Origin: Euwallacea fornicatus
Taxonomy: Eukaryota; Arthropoda; Insecta; Coleoptera; Curculionidae
NCBI RefSeq assembly: GCF_040115645.1
Contig: NC_089546.1
Coordinates: 3,197,001-3,261,000 of the forward strand
DNA: 64,000 nucleotides
Reading direction: 5' to 3'
Positions 1 through 10,994 of the stretch are shown piece by piece. The position numbers and the translations under genes are program-made. Numbering within the stretch: position 1 is the first letter of the stretch; the number at the start of each line of letters is the position of its first letter. Below the pieces are notes generated by a model. That model was given only the letters and a program-made list of their open reading frames with translations. It did not search any database and had not been told where the DNA came from.

Positions 1-225
1 AGTCTCAAGATAGAGGGTGTTAAAGTTTAAGAAAAAAATGTTTAAATTTCTTAACTTCCAAATATCTTAAAATTTTTAATTTAAATTTCCTACATGAATT
101 TAGCTTATCGAGAGGTATAATTTAAAAAAATATCAGTTTTAACTATTCACCAATAGCGGAGATATGGATGTCATATGTCCTTTTCAGTTATTAAAAATTG
201 TAACACTCAGTGTAATAATTCGTTT
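1..225 (+). repeat. dispersed repeat A, copy 1 (cut by window edge)
   Basis: This stretch opens with a degenerate GGGTGTTAAAGTTTAAG end. It matches, over roughly 220 bases in inverted orientation, the segment at about 30680-30925. Shared words include TTAACTTCCAAAT, a TTTAGC block and CACTCAGT. It looks like one end of a DNA transposon or MITE with the GGTGTTAAA terminus seen elsewhere in the window. Its left boundary is outside the window. Confidence 0.6.
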
Positions 226-540
226 GAAGCAGTCTATTATAAGCGTCAATGCGTTCAACCAATTTTTTTCTTTTCGTTTGTTGTGTTTTAAGTAGTTTCG
301 TCATTAAAAATAATGTTAAAGTTAATAAAACCGATTTATTAAGTGCATTTTTACGACCCAAGTAAAAAATATTTTTTTTATTTTTTCATTTCACAAGCTC
401 TTGAGGTATTTAAGGTGGAATTTGGGTATAAGTTCAGTATATTCATGGATATAAAACCAAAAACTCCCAGTTTTTGTAAATCAGTCAGTGGCGGAGGTAA
501 GTGCACCACATTGGTTTTTATCAACTTTAACGTTTAACAT

Positions 541-1340
541 ATTTCAGTAGAACTCAGCTATTGCGAACATTTGTTTATAACGAACGAACAACAAAGTTTT
601 ATCCAAGTTTCTGTAAAGCTAATGTAGTTTTATTCGGTTATAATGTACCATATTATGTTTTGGAGCTTTGAGCTTTGGTATAACGAATCGTCAGGAGATG
701 CTGTTGTGAGTGAACTGCTGGAAATTTTGATGAATGGGCCAAAAAACCAGCACATTTTTGATTTTGAAGAAATTATCTTAAATAAATATAACATGATTAA
801 TGAACATGTGGAAGTTGCTGAATTTCCTAATAATATTAATATAGTTCAAATAACTCAATGATTAATACAAACACAGTTCGAGTAATAAATAGGAAGTTGA
901 CGAGAAGGATGAACTTTTAATTCCCACAGCTTCCTTTCTGTTTTAAATATCGTAGCTCTTTATGTATAGATGACTTACCCAGAAAATAAAAACTTTTTAA
1001 ATGCGACAGATCTTTCGCAAAACAAAATAACTGAAGAGATATTGAAGAATCGTAAGGTGCAGAATCACTTTACGCACTTTTGTTCTACCCAAATTTCAAT
1101 TTCATTTAAGATTTGTGTTTTTTTTTTCAATTTTTGTTGCTTTTTTTCAATTTTTTTTTGTCATTTAATATGCATCCATTTATTACAGCGAAAAATAGTT
1201 CAATTTGGCAGTTAGTTAAAACAGAAATTTTGAATCAACAAGCTTGTTTCCTCGGTCGCCTCTAACGAACTTCCGCATATAACGAATTACAGGCAAAGTC
1301 CCTTGAAGATTCGTTATAGCCGTATTACATTGTAATTTTT
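541..1340 (+). mobile_element. possible pogo/Tigger-like transposon relic
   Basis: The segment starts with CAGTAGAACTCAGC, followed by several TATAACGAA words, and ends in more TATAACGAA/TTCGTTATA words near 1280-1320. This resembles termini of Tigger/pogo-type elements. An open frame at 643-861 (72 codons) encodes an acidic peptide like the C-terminal tail of such transposases, but no catalytic motif is visible. It lies just upstream of the first recognised host exon. The assignment is weak. Confidence 0.3.
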
Positions 1341-1416
1341 AATGACAATTTCTCATCTTATAATAACATTGCTTTCACTTATTTTTATTGATCATATTTT
1401 CTTTAATTTGTTTCAG

Positions 1417-1514
1417 AGTCAACTCAGCCTGTCGCTTGAGAAGGACAGGTATAGCGACAGAATTTTGAAACTGGAAGAACAACTGAAATGTTTGACGGTT
1501 GGTGGGAATACGAG
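1417..1514 (+). CDS. coiled-coil protein, internal exon (first exon recognised here)
   Basis: The exon is bounded by a TTTGTTTCAG acceptor and a GTAAGT donor. It begins in frame and ends after two bases of a codon, and it encodes about 33 residues of heptad-like sequence (SLEKDRYSDRILKLEEQLK). The donor phase fits the exon at 5655, giving an Arg codon across the junction. Earlier exons must lie outside the window or are not recognisable. The protein is rich in Glu, Lys, Leu and Arg, typical of a cytoskeletal or scaffold coiled coil. I do not recognise the family and give no symbol. Confidence 0.72.
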
Positions 1515-1906
1515 GTAAGTACAAACGGTAGAATCAGAATTTAGATAAATTTCCTTAACCGGAAAATTTATGCAATCAAAGGGCTTTTTGACTCACATAC
1601 AAATGTTCATTTCTCTCACTTTAACCAAACTTTCACCACTGGCAATTTGTTTATTGTGATGTATTTTAATAGAAATCTTTCTCTGCGATACCTATTTATT
1701 AATGTTAATACGATCAAAGTAATTTCATAGGGTTCCACTAATCCTGGAACAATAATTTCATTATCGTTGATATTGTGGACCCAAGATAGCATATCGTACC
1801 ACATCCTGTTAATTCGATTCTTCGGTTGTTTATAGAAAAACAATAATTTATGAATTCCAGCTTTAACGGCTTTTCCGACTACAATGTGGCTAGATAGGTT
1901 TTGATA

Positions 1907-2641
1907 TACCGGGTGTCCCACAAGTGTTTCATTATATTTCAGTGGGTAATAGTACATTGAAAAATAATATGACTCCCTATATAAACCATAGTCCAATAAT
2001 GCTTCATTAAGAAGATACAGGGTGTTAAACTTTACTTAAAAAATCTAACTTTTATTGATATATTCAAAACCGTTTGAGATATGTAAGTGAAATTTGGCAT
2101 GTTTTGAGAGTTAATGTAGACGCATTTATTTATGTAAAAGGGCTATTTTTCGTTTCACCAGTGACATGCGTACGGACACCTCTCAGCACATTTTTAAAGA
2201 AAAACATGGTGCGCCACTGCTTTTTATCAAAATAAAAATTATTTTTAAAAGTTTAATTTCATTTAGAAGAAAAATGCTCACTTGACGCTTTTTCGTCCGA
2301 CGTATCGTTTGACAGTAAAAAATTGAATACCGTCTATATGCACGATATTCTCTAAATGGTTTTAATAATATTAAGTTTGTTTTAAATATTATTTATTTGC
2401 TATAACATTATAGAAATTGTTCAAATTGGTGGCCATTTAGTTCAATACATAATTGATTGTTCATTGATACTCTGATACGTTGAAATATTCCAGGTGTGTT
2501 TTTTTTTTAAGTAAAGTTTAACACCCTGTATCTTCTTAATGAAGCATTATTGGAATATGGTTTATATAGGGAGTCATATTATTTTTCAATGTACTATTAC
2601 CCACTGAAATATAATGAAACACTTGTGGGACACCCTGTATA
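1907..2641 (-). mobile_element. long-TIR DNA transposon remnant, minus-strand transposase tail
   Basis: About 135 bp at the left (from 1907, TACCGGGTGTCCCAC) is repeated in inverted orientation at the right (to about 2641, GTGGGACACCCTGTATA). Both ends start at TA. The arms match closely, including the word GGGAGTCATATTATTTTTCA and its complement. The interior at about 2413-2494, read on the minus strand, encodes a peptide ending CIELNGHQFEQFL. This corresponds to the CIEVNGGHFEHLL-type end of an insect DDE transposase family. The rest of the transposase is deleted. It sits in an intron of the coiled-coil gene. Confidence 0.8.
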
Positions 2642-3014
2642 TGAGATTGATCTATAGTTATATACTTATTTAAAAATTGTGGGTCCCCAAACGATTAAAA
2701 ATACCTCTCCAAATACGGTGAGGAAAAAGTAAAAACATTTTTTCAAAATTTCAGTTTTTTACCGAATACCTCAAAAAATCACCGGATTTTTCAATCTTTT
2801 TAAACGGCAAATCTTTGAACTGTTAATTCCACAGCATTGTCCGTTATTCCGTCGATGTCCGTCAATTTAACTGAGTTCGAATCTTTTATTGTTGCTGAGA
2901 TTGCTGTAGTTGAGCGAAAACGGACACACTGTGGTTGTTTATAAGAGATTTTTCTTTATTGCGATCCAAGGAATATCCGTTTGAATTTATGCCGCATGTG
3001 TAGGACTTACCCTT

Positions 3015-3106
3015 TACAAGGTGTTTGGCGCATGAACCGTCAAAACGGACGATTATGTGTCAATCCACAGAAAAATTTTGACGATTTATGCGCCAAACAC
3101 CTTGTA
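3015..3106. mobile_element. 92 bp near-palindromic mini-element
   Basis: TACAAGGTGTTTGGCGCAT at the left is answered by ATGCGCCAAACACCTTGTA at the right. The inner bases are also partly complementary (CCGTCAAAA against TTTTGACGA). The ends carry the TA and GGTGT features of the other TIR elements in the window. There is no coding space, so this is a MITE or a double-end remnant in the intron of the coiled-coil gene. Confidence 0.7.
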
Positions 3107-3335
3107 TAATTTTGTAACTTCTATGCGTTTATGAACGGTTCCAATAAAGATTTTAATGTACTAAATCTGTTCTTTTAGAATTTTCTTTGTTGTGTTGTTG
3201 GTCACCACACGGGTAATATCATTTGGTTAGCCCGTTGCGAAATCCTCATCAATTTTTTTTTTTACTTATTTTCAATCAAAATCACTTAACAGCGTTTTCT
3301 CTTACACTCTAAAAGTGTTTCACTCCATCATTGTC

Positions 3336-3560
3336 TCAGGGTATTGAAAGCACCCTAGGGCGCCCGGTCTGTATTAAAAAAGCATCAGCCCATCGAATGC
3401 ATGCAGACCCGCGAAGGGCACACACGTATCCCTTTGTTTCAAAAACCGTAACGTCCTTCGGCAGGATCACGGTGTGGATCCTTTTATTATCATCTGGGGC
3501 CACGTCCTGCGGCCGCCGGTCTCCTGCGATAGCGCTCGAACATGTCTTATCGCGGCCCAT
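3336..3560. other. GC-rich island in an intron; possible coding relic
   Basis: This segment is much richer in G+C and CpG than its surroundings. It is open on both strands: minus 3336-3560 (74 codons) and plus 3331-3609 (92 codons). The minus-strand peptide contains a plausible folded-protein stretch (HTVILPKDVTVFETKGY), but I recognise no family. It could be an exon fragment of a foreign or nested gene, a retroelement piece or a regulatory island. No splice pair or start can be defended. Confidence 0.3.
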
Positions 3561-4609
3561 ATACTTTCCTGCACTCGACAGGCACAGTGCTTGTGCAAAC
3601 AGAATTTAAAGGACATCGGATGATTGCCGTTTCGGCTACGCTTTTTTGCAGGGAAACGTCCTGGAATTTTTCAGATGAGACGTTTCCTGGAATATGTAAG
3701 AGTTTTAGAATTCTATCAAGTTGAAGTGGGATTTTGTTGTGTGATGCAAAGCATTGCGTTCGTCAAGGGAGACCTTAATCGTAAGGGGGTGTGAACTGAA
3801 CTTAACCTTAAGGATTATCAATTAGCCTCTGTGATGACGTAGATAGTTGTTGAAACAAGTTTGCATTCCTATAGTGGCGTTGATGTCCTGTTACCGTAAC
3901 ATAATCAGAGCGAAAATAATTTTATTTTCATACATACCGAATTGCTGCTCAGTGTGAGGAAGTCCAATATCTCAGCAAATGTGCGATTTAGAAGAAAAAG
4001 TTTTTAGTATGTAAAAGGTCCGTATTTTAAAATTATTTTTAAACCTACAATGTATGCCATGAAGTGTGGCAATAACAAATGATTTCTTTTAAATGACCCC
4101 CTCTCCATTTTCTCCCATTTCAGGATTTTTCGTTAAACTTTAAGGTCAGTTTATGTAAGGTACCTTACCTTTACAATTTACCTCTTCCGAAATATTCGGG
4201 AAAATTTGGAAATTTTGATGGCTGGAAGGTCCCATGAAAATCAGTGCTGTGCCCTAACCGCTTCGAATTTCAAATCGGTCTTCTGGAACTGCAAGAAAAC
4301 TTCAAAAAACTATATTTTCACGTCTTGGAATTTGAGAGAAAGTCTTCTGCAATCATCGAAATATGCCTCTGAAGTTGCAGGATTATAAACGTCAATGGAG
4401 TGTCTTAATTTTTTCAATATGACATCGTGTTCAAAATTCAAAAATATAATATTTTTAAAAATATTACCCTCTCCTAAACCCAGCCGTTTGGGAGTTTCCA
4501 AAAATTACTCCCTCTTGACTTCTAAGTGTATTGATAGTAATTTTTAAAAGTTATTCAGAAATTTATGGATGAAAATAAAGTAGTATATTATCGTCCATTG
4601 GAATTTTCT

Positions 4610-4785
4610 CATAATCAATTTAGATTCTGTAAATGTTTAAAAAAAGCCCAAAACAGTAAGATTATTGTGTGATTCGAAAAGGGATATTATCTGAATGTTA
4701 CCTTATGCGATTTGAAGAAAACTTGTGATTTCGTGTCTCATTCTAATTTAGTTGCTAGACTTCGGTTGATCATTTTTTTGAAAAT
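4610..4785 (+). mobile_element. LINE reverse transcriptase relic
   Basis: Conceptual reading gives HNQFRFCK, then FEKGYYLNVTLCDLKKTCDF, then VSHSNLVARL. These correspond to the QFGFR, C/FLDLSKAFDCVSH and L..KL blocks of non-LTR retrotransposon reverse transcriptases. The YADD block is not seen, and the frame is interrupted before 4700. A short decayed fragment lying in the intron between the exons at 1417 and 5655. Confidence 0.45.
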
Positions 4786-5654
4786 AGTTGTAAGCTTTTG
4801 CTCCTGTGTTTGGGTCACAGGCAGCAGTACACCACGATCAATGGTAAGTTTTCAGTGCCAAGTGCTGACGTGCGATCAGTGGGATTCGCTTTGGAATGAT
4901 TTTCGAAGTGAGTGCAGAAGCACGATACGACGGAAAATACACAATATTGGAAAATCTGCTATGCAATGCGAAAAATGTTGAAGAAAAGGATATTTTAATA
5001 TCTCTTGAAAATATTGAACGAAAGTGGAAAAAATAATGGAAATTTGAAACGTCGACGCGATTGATTTGATCAATTTTTTAAATTCTTTTCCGAGAAATCA
5101 GATTCTTTGGATGTTTTTAAAGAATGCCCGAAAATAATGTTCATTTATTTTGGAAGTTGGTTCCTTAAGCCGAAGCCACAAAAGAGCTCTTATAAACACG
5201 TGGTTTAAATACCTCTTAAGCCCTATGGAACTGCTTGAAGGTGTCGTTCAAGAAACATCGTTTTTTCTTAATACCTTCGACGCCATTAACGCCGCATTGA
5301 CATAGTTCATGGCTCGGTGGCTTTGTAAAGCCTAGGAATTAACTAGGTAATGACTATGATGTCGCAGATTTTCGCTAATCAGTTCAATCAAAGAGGTAAC
5401 GAGTTAGATGCAATCAAACTAGCCTATATAGCACAGCGGAAAATCTATATCGCTTCGCCTTCCAAACTAAATCAACCAATTTTCTGTTACGGTTTAGACC
5501 ACTCTGTATATTACTTATTTGTTTTTCTTCGTCCATGGGGTGTGTCAGGCACCAATTTGATCTAAAAATCACAATGTCTTGCTATTCTCACGTAATTTTA
5601 ATTAGAAGTTTATTTATAAAATCTTTAAAAAAATGCATACTACATATTATACAG

Positions 5655-5816
5655 ATCTGACGATACGAGCCTGAATTCTTCGGTATTATGCCTGACAGAA
5701 GAGAAAAATAAATCCGCTCGTCAAGTTTTGGATCTGGAACGAGAAGCTTTGGAGCTCAGACGCGAATTACAGGACACTCGAGCCAAGAAAGAGGAAGCGG
5801 ACCAGAAAGTTTTGAG
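5655..5816 (+). CDS. coiled-coil protein, internal exon
   Basis: The acceptor is TATTATACAG and the donor is GTACGA after TTGAG. The 162-base exon takes one base to finish the Arg codon from the exon at 1417 and ends with two bases of another Arg codon, so the frame is open throughout. It encodes about 54 residues: a Ser/Asn-rich linker (SDDTSLNSSVLCL), then a strongly charged alpha-helical stretch (LDLEREALELRRELQDTRAK) with clear a/d hydrophobic spacing. The intron before it is 4.1 kb and carries several repeats. The exon is convincing from splice sites, phase and composition, but the family is not identified. Confidence 0.78.
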
Positions 5817-6118
5817 GTACGAAAGGGTTATTATGAAACAGCGAGGGTGGATCAAAATGCTCGTTTGAAGAATCAATGGTATCACGATTTAACCCCCTCT
5901 GCGATATTCCCAAAAATTAAAAAAAATCAGCTTTAACATTGAATATCTCTCTTAGTATTCATTTCATTAAGACGGGTGAACAGGAATTGGGCTAATATTG
6001 TGAGTGCTATATCCCCGCCTAATACAAATTTTAATCATGAACCTCTGCAAATGTTTCTTAAAGAGTGGTAAGCAAATGCTCGGGCACATTTCGCATCGTT
6101 AATTTCTCATATAAAATA

Positions 6119-7292
6119 TTAGGTCTACCGGAAAGTTCTGTCCGAGAATTTCGTTTCAAGTTTAAACATGTATGCGCATACTCTTTTGAGCCATATATGG
6201 CCGTGTTTCTTTATAACTGCATGTATGTACATGTTTTCTTCGAAATTAATTACAGTAAAGATATCTCATGTTATTTTTAAACTAGACGCGATCGTGAAAA
6301 CATGGGTACTAATAAAGTTCATTTGAGGCACTGTATGTTGTATGAATTTCAACAGAGTAGAAATGCTACCGAAGCATGTGGAAATTTAGTCAAAGTTTTT
6401 GGAGGGGATGCTGTTTCAAAGAAAACATGTAGGAGATGGTTCGAAAAATTTGAAGCAGGTGATTTCGATCTTAGCGATGAGGCACGCTCTGAGCGGACCA
6501 TATTCGGAAGCTAGGATTGGTCTGTAAATATCCCAGATGGATGCCTCATGAGTTAAGTGAAAAAAAATGTGCATGACCGTATCGTCATATGCACATCTCA
6601 GGTTGCTCGGAACAAAAGTGCACCTTTCTTGGACCGTATGATAACTGGTGTTGAAAAGTGGATTACGTATGAAAACATTGTAAGAGCGTACTGTATTCCC
6701 GGACAATTTACCCTTTCCACTTCTAAACTTGGATTAAGCCTTAAAAAGAGAACGCTGTGTATATAGTGGGACATTCAAGAACCTATCCATTACGAGCTTT
6801 TGAAACCCAACGAAAAGCTCAATTTGGAGAAATACTGTTGATAAATGGACGAGTTAAATAAATCACGCTAAGAAAAGATGGACGGTGAAGATTTTCAACA
6901 GGAAGTAAATCATATTGCACCACGGCAATGCCATACCACATGCAGCTTTGGCGGCTCGCCAGAAAATCACAGAGCTACGCACGATTCTCTCGCATCCACC
7001 ATACTCCCCAGATCTTGCACCCTCTGATTTTCACTTGTTCCTCTCTTTGCAAACATTTTTTGGCGGGAAAAAAGTTCAAAAATTAAGAAGATGTCAAAAC
7101 AGCACTTCTTGAGTTTTTCGTCTCCAAAGACAAGGCGTTCTTAAAAATGGGATTTAAAAATGACCATCACGCTGGCAAGAAGTCATAAACAATAATGGAA
7201 ATTATATCGTACAGTAAATATTGTTAGATGGATCAAAAACTGCATAATTTTCTTCTTCTTCATAAACGGACAGAACTTTACTGTAAACTTAA
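6119..7292 (+). mobile_element. mariner transposon, dead full-length copy
   Basis: The left terminal repeat is TTAGGTCTACCGGAAAGTTC and the right is its imperfect complement at 7267-7292. TA duplications flank at 6117-6118 and 7293-7294, so the 1174 bp element is complete. Transposase pieces lie in order: helix-turn-helix N-terminus at 6302-6514 (KVHLRHCMLYEF, then TCRRWFEKFEAGDFDLSDEA), middle at about 6540-6766 (WMPHELSEKN, FLDRMITGVEKWITYEN), C-terminus at 6915-7112 (HHGNAIPH, SPDLAPSDFHLF). Frameshifts separate the pieces. The first catalytic Asp (usually GDEKW) is Val and the second (usually HDNA) is Gly, so it cannot act. It lies in the last intron of the coiled-coil gene. Confidence 0.92.
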
Positions 7293-7627
7293 TATAAATT
7301 CTTTTTTGATGACTGATTATTTCCTGCAGTTCCCAAAAGTTTCTTTCATTACTTTTTCCAATACTTTTTCTGTGGTTTTGATAATCCCTACAAGATTCAT
7401 ATCTGAAACCAGATTGTAGCTTTTTAAATTGATACTGATTGCATTGGTGGCGCAAAGTCCATAAAGAAATATAGCAATTCAAACAGAGAAAAAAATGCAT
7501 ATTTATAAGGTTCTGAGTTGATAGGAAAACTGAGAGCTGATGTTCGCAAATGCAAGTTACTTCGCTGGTCCACCCTTGTATGCGTTAACAATATTTTCTA
7601 TGTTTTCAATGTTTTTCCTACGTGTAG

Positions 7628-7784
7628 ACTATCAAGTCTGCTGCGCAGAAACGAAGTATCGGCCTCTGAGCCGTCTGAAGATGGTAAGACCTCGGCAGAC
7701 AGTCTTTCAACCATCACTACCTCATCACTAGCTCCACCACCGCCTACTAGGGTGTTTTTATCCGGGCCTGTTACTAGTTTATAA
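7628..7784 (+). CDS. coiled-coil protein, terminal exon with stop
   Basis: The acceptor is CTACGTGTAG. The first base completes the Arg codon left open at 5816, and the exon reads LSSLLRRNEV, then a Ser/Thr/Glu-rich segment (SASEPSEDGKTSADSL), then SLAPPPPTRVFLSGPVTSL and TAA at 7782-7784. The tail is disordered and proline-containing and might bind SH3 or WW partners through APPPPT, which is inference. Phase agreement across three exons makes this the true C-terminus. The protein end is about 138 residues over the three exons, and the product is unknown. Confidence 0.78.
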
Positions 7785-8210
7785 ATTTTACACACTTTTC
7801 TTCGGAGAGGGTGTTCCGGATATACGTCATATTCGCTCATAAGACTATTGCCTGTAGTGCCTAATACTTTTGATTAGTGCCTTATCTTCAAGTCTCTCTA
7901 TTTCTAGCAATAACTTTGGTATTAAATTTGATATTGGGAAGGAAAAAAAATTCATTGTGTCATCCCGTCATTGGAGAAATGTTATCGAAACCTAATTGTA
8001 ATAGCTCTGTCCTATCGGAAAAGAAAACCAAGAAGAGAAAGAATGATCAGAAAGATGTGGAGTAAATCCCGACTGGGAAATTGCACATTTTTATGACTGT
8101 TTTATACTCTTCGGATTGGGTTTGCCTCTCTTTTAGAGCAGACGTAATGTGAATTTTCCATTCACTGTCTGTTTCATTTACCAGAATAAAGGTTTTGTTC
8201 CTTGATTAGC
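7785..8210 (+). other. 3' UTR of the coiled-coil gene, with AATAAA
   Basis: This is the region after the stop at 7784. A canonical AATAAA at 8185-8190 is followed by a GT/T-rich stretch (GGTTTTGTTCC), which fits a poly(A) site near 8205-8215. A second AATAAA near 8640 could be an alternative. A 62-codon frame at 7877-8065 lies inside and is not supported as a gene. Confidence 0.55.
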
Positions 8211-9986
8211 CCTTGGGCCTAAACTATCAACGCATTCCAATTTTCTGAGATGAAAACTACACTAATGTATACTCTTATTCATATTATATACAGAATTAGC
8301 AATTTTTTGGTATGTTTATAATACGTACTTTATTCTTTATTTGTATTAATGCCTAACCCCATTATTAAGTTTATCAAATCCTTATATAATTATTAGTATT
8401 AAGTTTATTAAATTTAATAAAACTTGAAAAATTGCGATGCCATCGTTACCCCGATACAATTACGATACGAAGTTATATAATTTGACTAATCTATCGGTAG
8501 ATAATAGTAATTTTTAGCTACGTAGTGAAGTGTCAAAATAAATCCGAATTTTCGTTTGATCTTCTCGCATGTTAGTTCAGAGTGACTCAGGTAATGAATG
8601 ATTTATACCCATCCTGATAACATTGTTCTGTAATATCGAATAAAATGAAATTTTTATATAAGTTCTTTAGATTTACCATAAGAGCTCTAAAACACCCCTT
8701 ATGCTCTGGCACACGCTTGAATATTATTTATTATTGTTAGGTAGTTTTTATTTTTCGACTGACCTTTATTTATTTATTTCTGAGATTTAATGTGTTCGAT
8801 TTGTAAATTTTGCTGAAGACGATACAATTTAGAACAGATATATTGAGTAGAAATCCAGAAATATTGCATTAACGTGCGATGTGTTGGGGCTGGAGTAGGG
8901 AGAAATGCGTTTAAAGGAGTTTGAAGTATTTAATGTTTTAATATATAATTATTTTATATCCTTCACATGGATTAACGTATATTACGGAGAAGCATATCGT
9001 TTTTCCTCGCTATAGTGTATTCAAACTCCAAACTGCTTATTACTTTTCCCTATAGTATATCATTCACTTTGCCCACACAGAGATAATTTGTTATAAGTTT
9101 CTTAGGGGTTTCACATGTGATAACAAATCTTGGATATGTTATGTCTAGAAAAACGTGAGTGAGAAACAATAAGTATATTGAATTACTACCTTATTTCTAA
9201 TGGTCGTCGGATTCAAATATATATATTTTTAGCCAATTATTATTTATAAAATTTGTCCATATTTCGTGACGCTGTTGTAAACCTTTATCATGTGACAGTG
9301 GTTTTAGTTGGGTTTAGTATTTTTTTAACCCATATAATTGATTTTCGTTGATCATGCGATCGTAAACGCTGTATCAATTTTATTAGAACGTCGATATAAG
9401 TAAATAAATTAATTCTAGTTTCACCTTTGTAACAAAAACGGTCTAATACTTTGGTACAAATAAATATATATTTTTTACTAATTGTCTTCAATTTTACTAT
9501 CGTCTGGAGCCTGAAGTCGGTTGAACTTAAACTGAAGCAATGAGAACTTTTCGACAATAAGATCGATCAGTTAAAGACAAAACTGTATCGAATTACATCG
9601 AAATGCACTGAGTAAACCCATTACGTGTTTCATGTTTGCTTTTAAAAAGCGCAAGTCCAAGAAAACAGAAATTAGTTCAGAGAGAAAACAGGTATTCTTA
9701 CCAAAAAATAATAAGTTTCCAAATTCGTTCGTGCCAATAAGAAGTCTTGCAATAACATTGTTTCTCTACGTCTCAGCAAATATCGTTGTAGTACCTTTAC
9801 GATCTCAGTTATTTGCTCTCACCAGATAATGCTCAAAACAAGTGTGGGTTTGTAAGTATAGAAAGCTATAAACACGGTTTTCATGCAAAAGTTGACACAG
9901 AATTTTTCAACATCTCGGAATGGTCAAATATTCAAAAATATAATAGATCAACAACTACCTCACAAAAGCCTTACTTCAACTATACA
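8211..9986. other. intergenic, no recognised gene
   Basis: AT-rich sequence with short homopolymer runs and no exon, repeat pair or transposase motif I could support. Open frames at 9288-9557 (minus) and 9632-10151 (plus) have no family resemblance. Confidence 0.5.
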
Positions 9987-10994
9987 TACAGTGTGACCCA
10001 TTTGTTTTGGGGTCGGTTTGTAAAAAGTTTATTAATTGTGCGAATTAGCCCGGATTTTTCCTTTTTAATTATAGAGGTTGATAAACTGCGCATTTCCATC
10101 AAAAATGGCCTGGTTGATATAAAATTGAAGGCCTACTATGACAGTTTCTAGAAGCAAAATTTTGATAAATCATATTAGCGATTTTTTTAGGAAAAATATG
10201 TGCACGCCACTGTCTTGAGTACCTCTCAAAACGGGCCTGTACACAATTTTATCGAATAATTTTAAGTAATAACGATTTTGTAGAAGAATTAAAACTGCAC
10301 CCTCAGTAGTTATTTATTTTGAAAAATTCATAGTAGGCTATGGAGAACAAGTGAAGTGTTTAACTGTCAAACAAACGCAACAAACGTCAACATCGATATT
10401 AGAACTCATTTGTGCTTGATACAAATTGAATTATTAATCGTGTTAATTGTGGACAATTTAAGTGTAAGAGAAAAAACAGAAATTGTTCGTTTTGTTGGCG
10501 GCAACGTGCGCTCGGTAGCAGAAACTGCGGCAGAATACAGAATTCAACATCAGACATTCAGATAGACCAGTACGTCGAAGTAACGAGGCAAAATGGATGC
10601 CGTGGACATTTTCTAAATAACGGCATGAGACCATAACTAATTCGTTATAAACTATTAATTTTTGAAAATAAGTAAGTACCTTGTGTGCATTTTTAATTCT
10701 TCTATAAAATCGTTATTATTCGAAATTTTTTGAGAAAATTTTATACAGGCCCGATTTGAGATGTGGTCAAACCAGTGGCCCGCACAGATTTTTTCTAAAA
10801 AAATCGCTAATATGATTTATCAAAATTTTGCTTCTAGCAACTGTCATAATAGGCCTTGATTTTATATCAACCAGGCCATTTTTGATGAAAATGTGCAGTT
10901 TATCAAGCTCTATAATAATAAAAAAAACCGGGCTAAATCACACAATCAATGAACTCTTTACAGACCGACTCCAAAACAAATGGGTCACACTGTA
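9987..10994 (+). mobile_element. long-TIR transposon remnant with transposase N-terminus
   Basis: The ends are TACAGTGTGACCCATTTG and its complement CAAATGGGTCACACTGTA. Each arm runs about 310 bases, with matching blocks such as ATCATATTAGCGATTTTTT and AAAATGGCCTGGTTGATAT. The core at about 10450-10600 reads NLSVREKTEIVRFVGGNVRS, then VAETAAEYRI, which is the DNA-binding helix-turn-helix of an IS630/Tc1-mariner-type transposase ('EIV..VG.N.RS...AA..F'). The catalytic part is deleted, so this is a non-autonomous derivative of about 1.0 kb. Confidence 0.82.

Noticed and set aside
470..505. GTAAGT donor after GGCGGAG as a further upstream exon of the coiled-coil gene
   Set aside because: The preceding sequence does not give a coiled-coil reading, and the acceptor is unclear.
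1616..1996. 126-codon minus-strand frame
   Set aside because: It runs into the left terminal repeat of the 1907 element and has no recognisable motif.
7877..8065. 62-codon frame with a hydrophobic start and a Lys-rich end
   Set aside because: It lies inside the probable 3' UTR of the coiled-coil gene, and no splice signal or family supports it.
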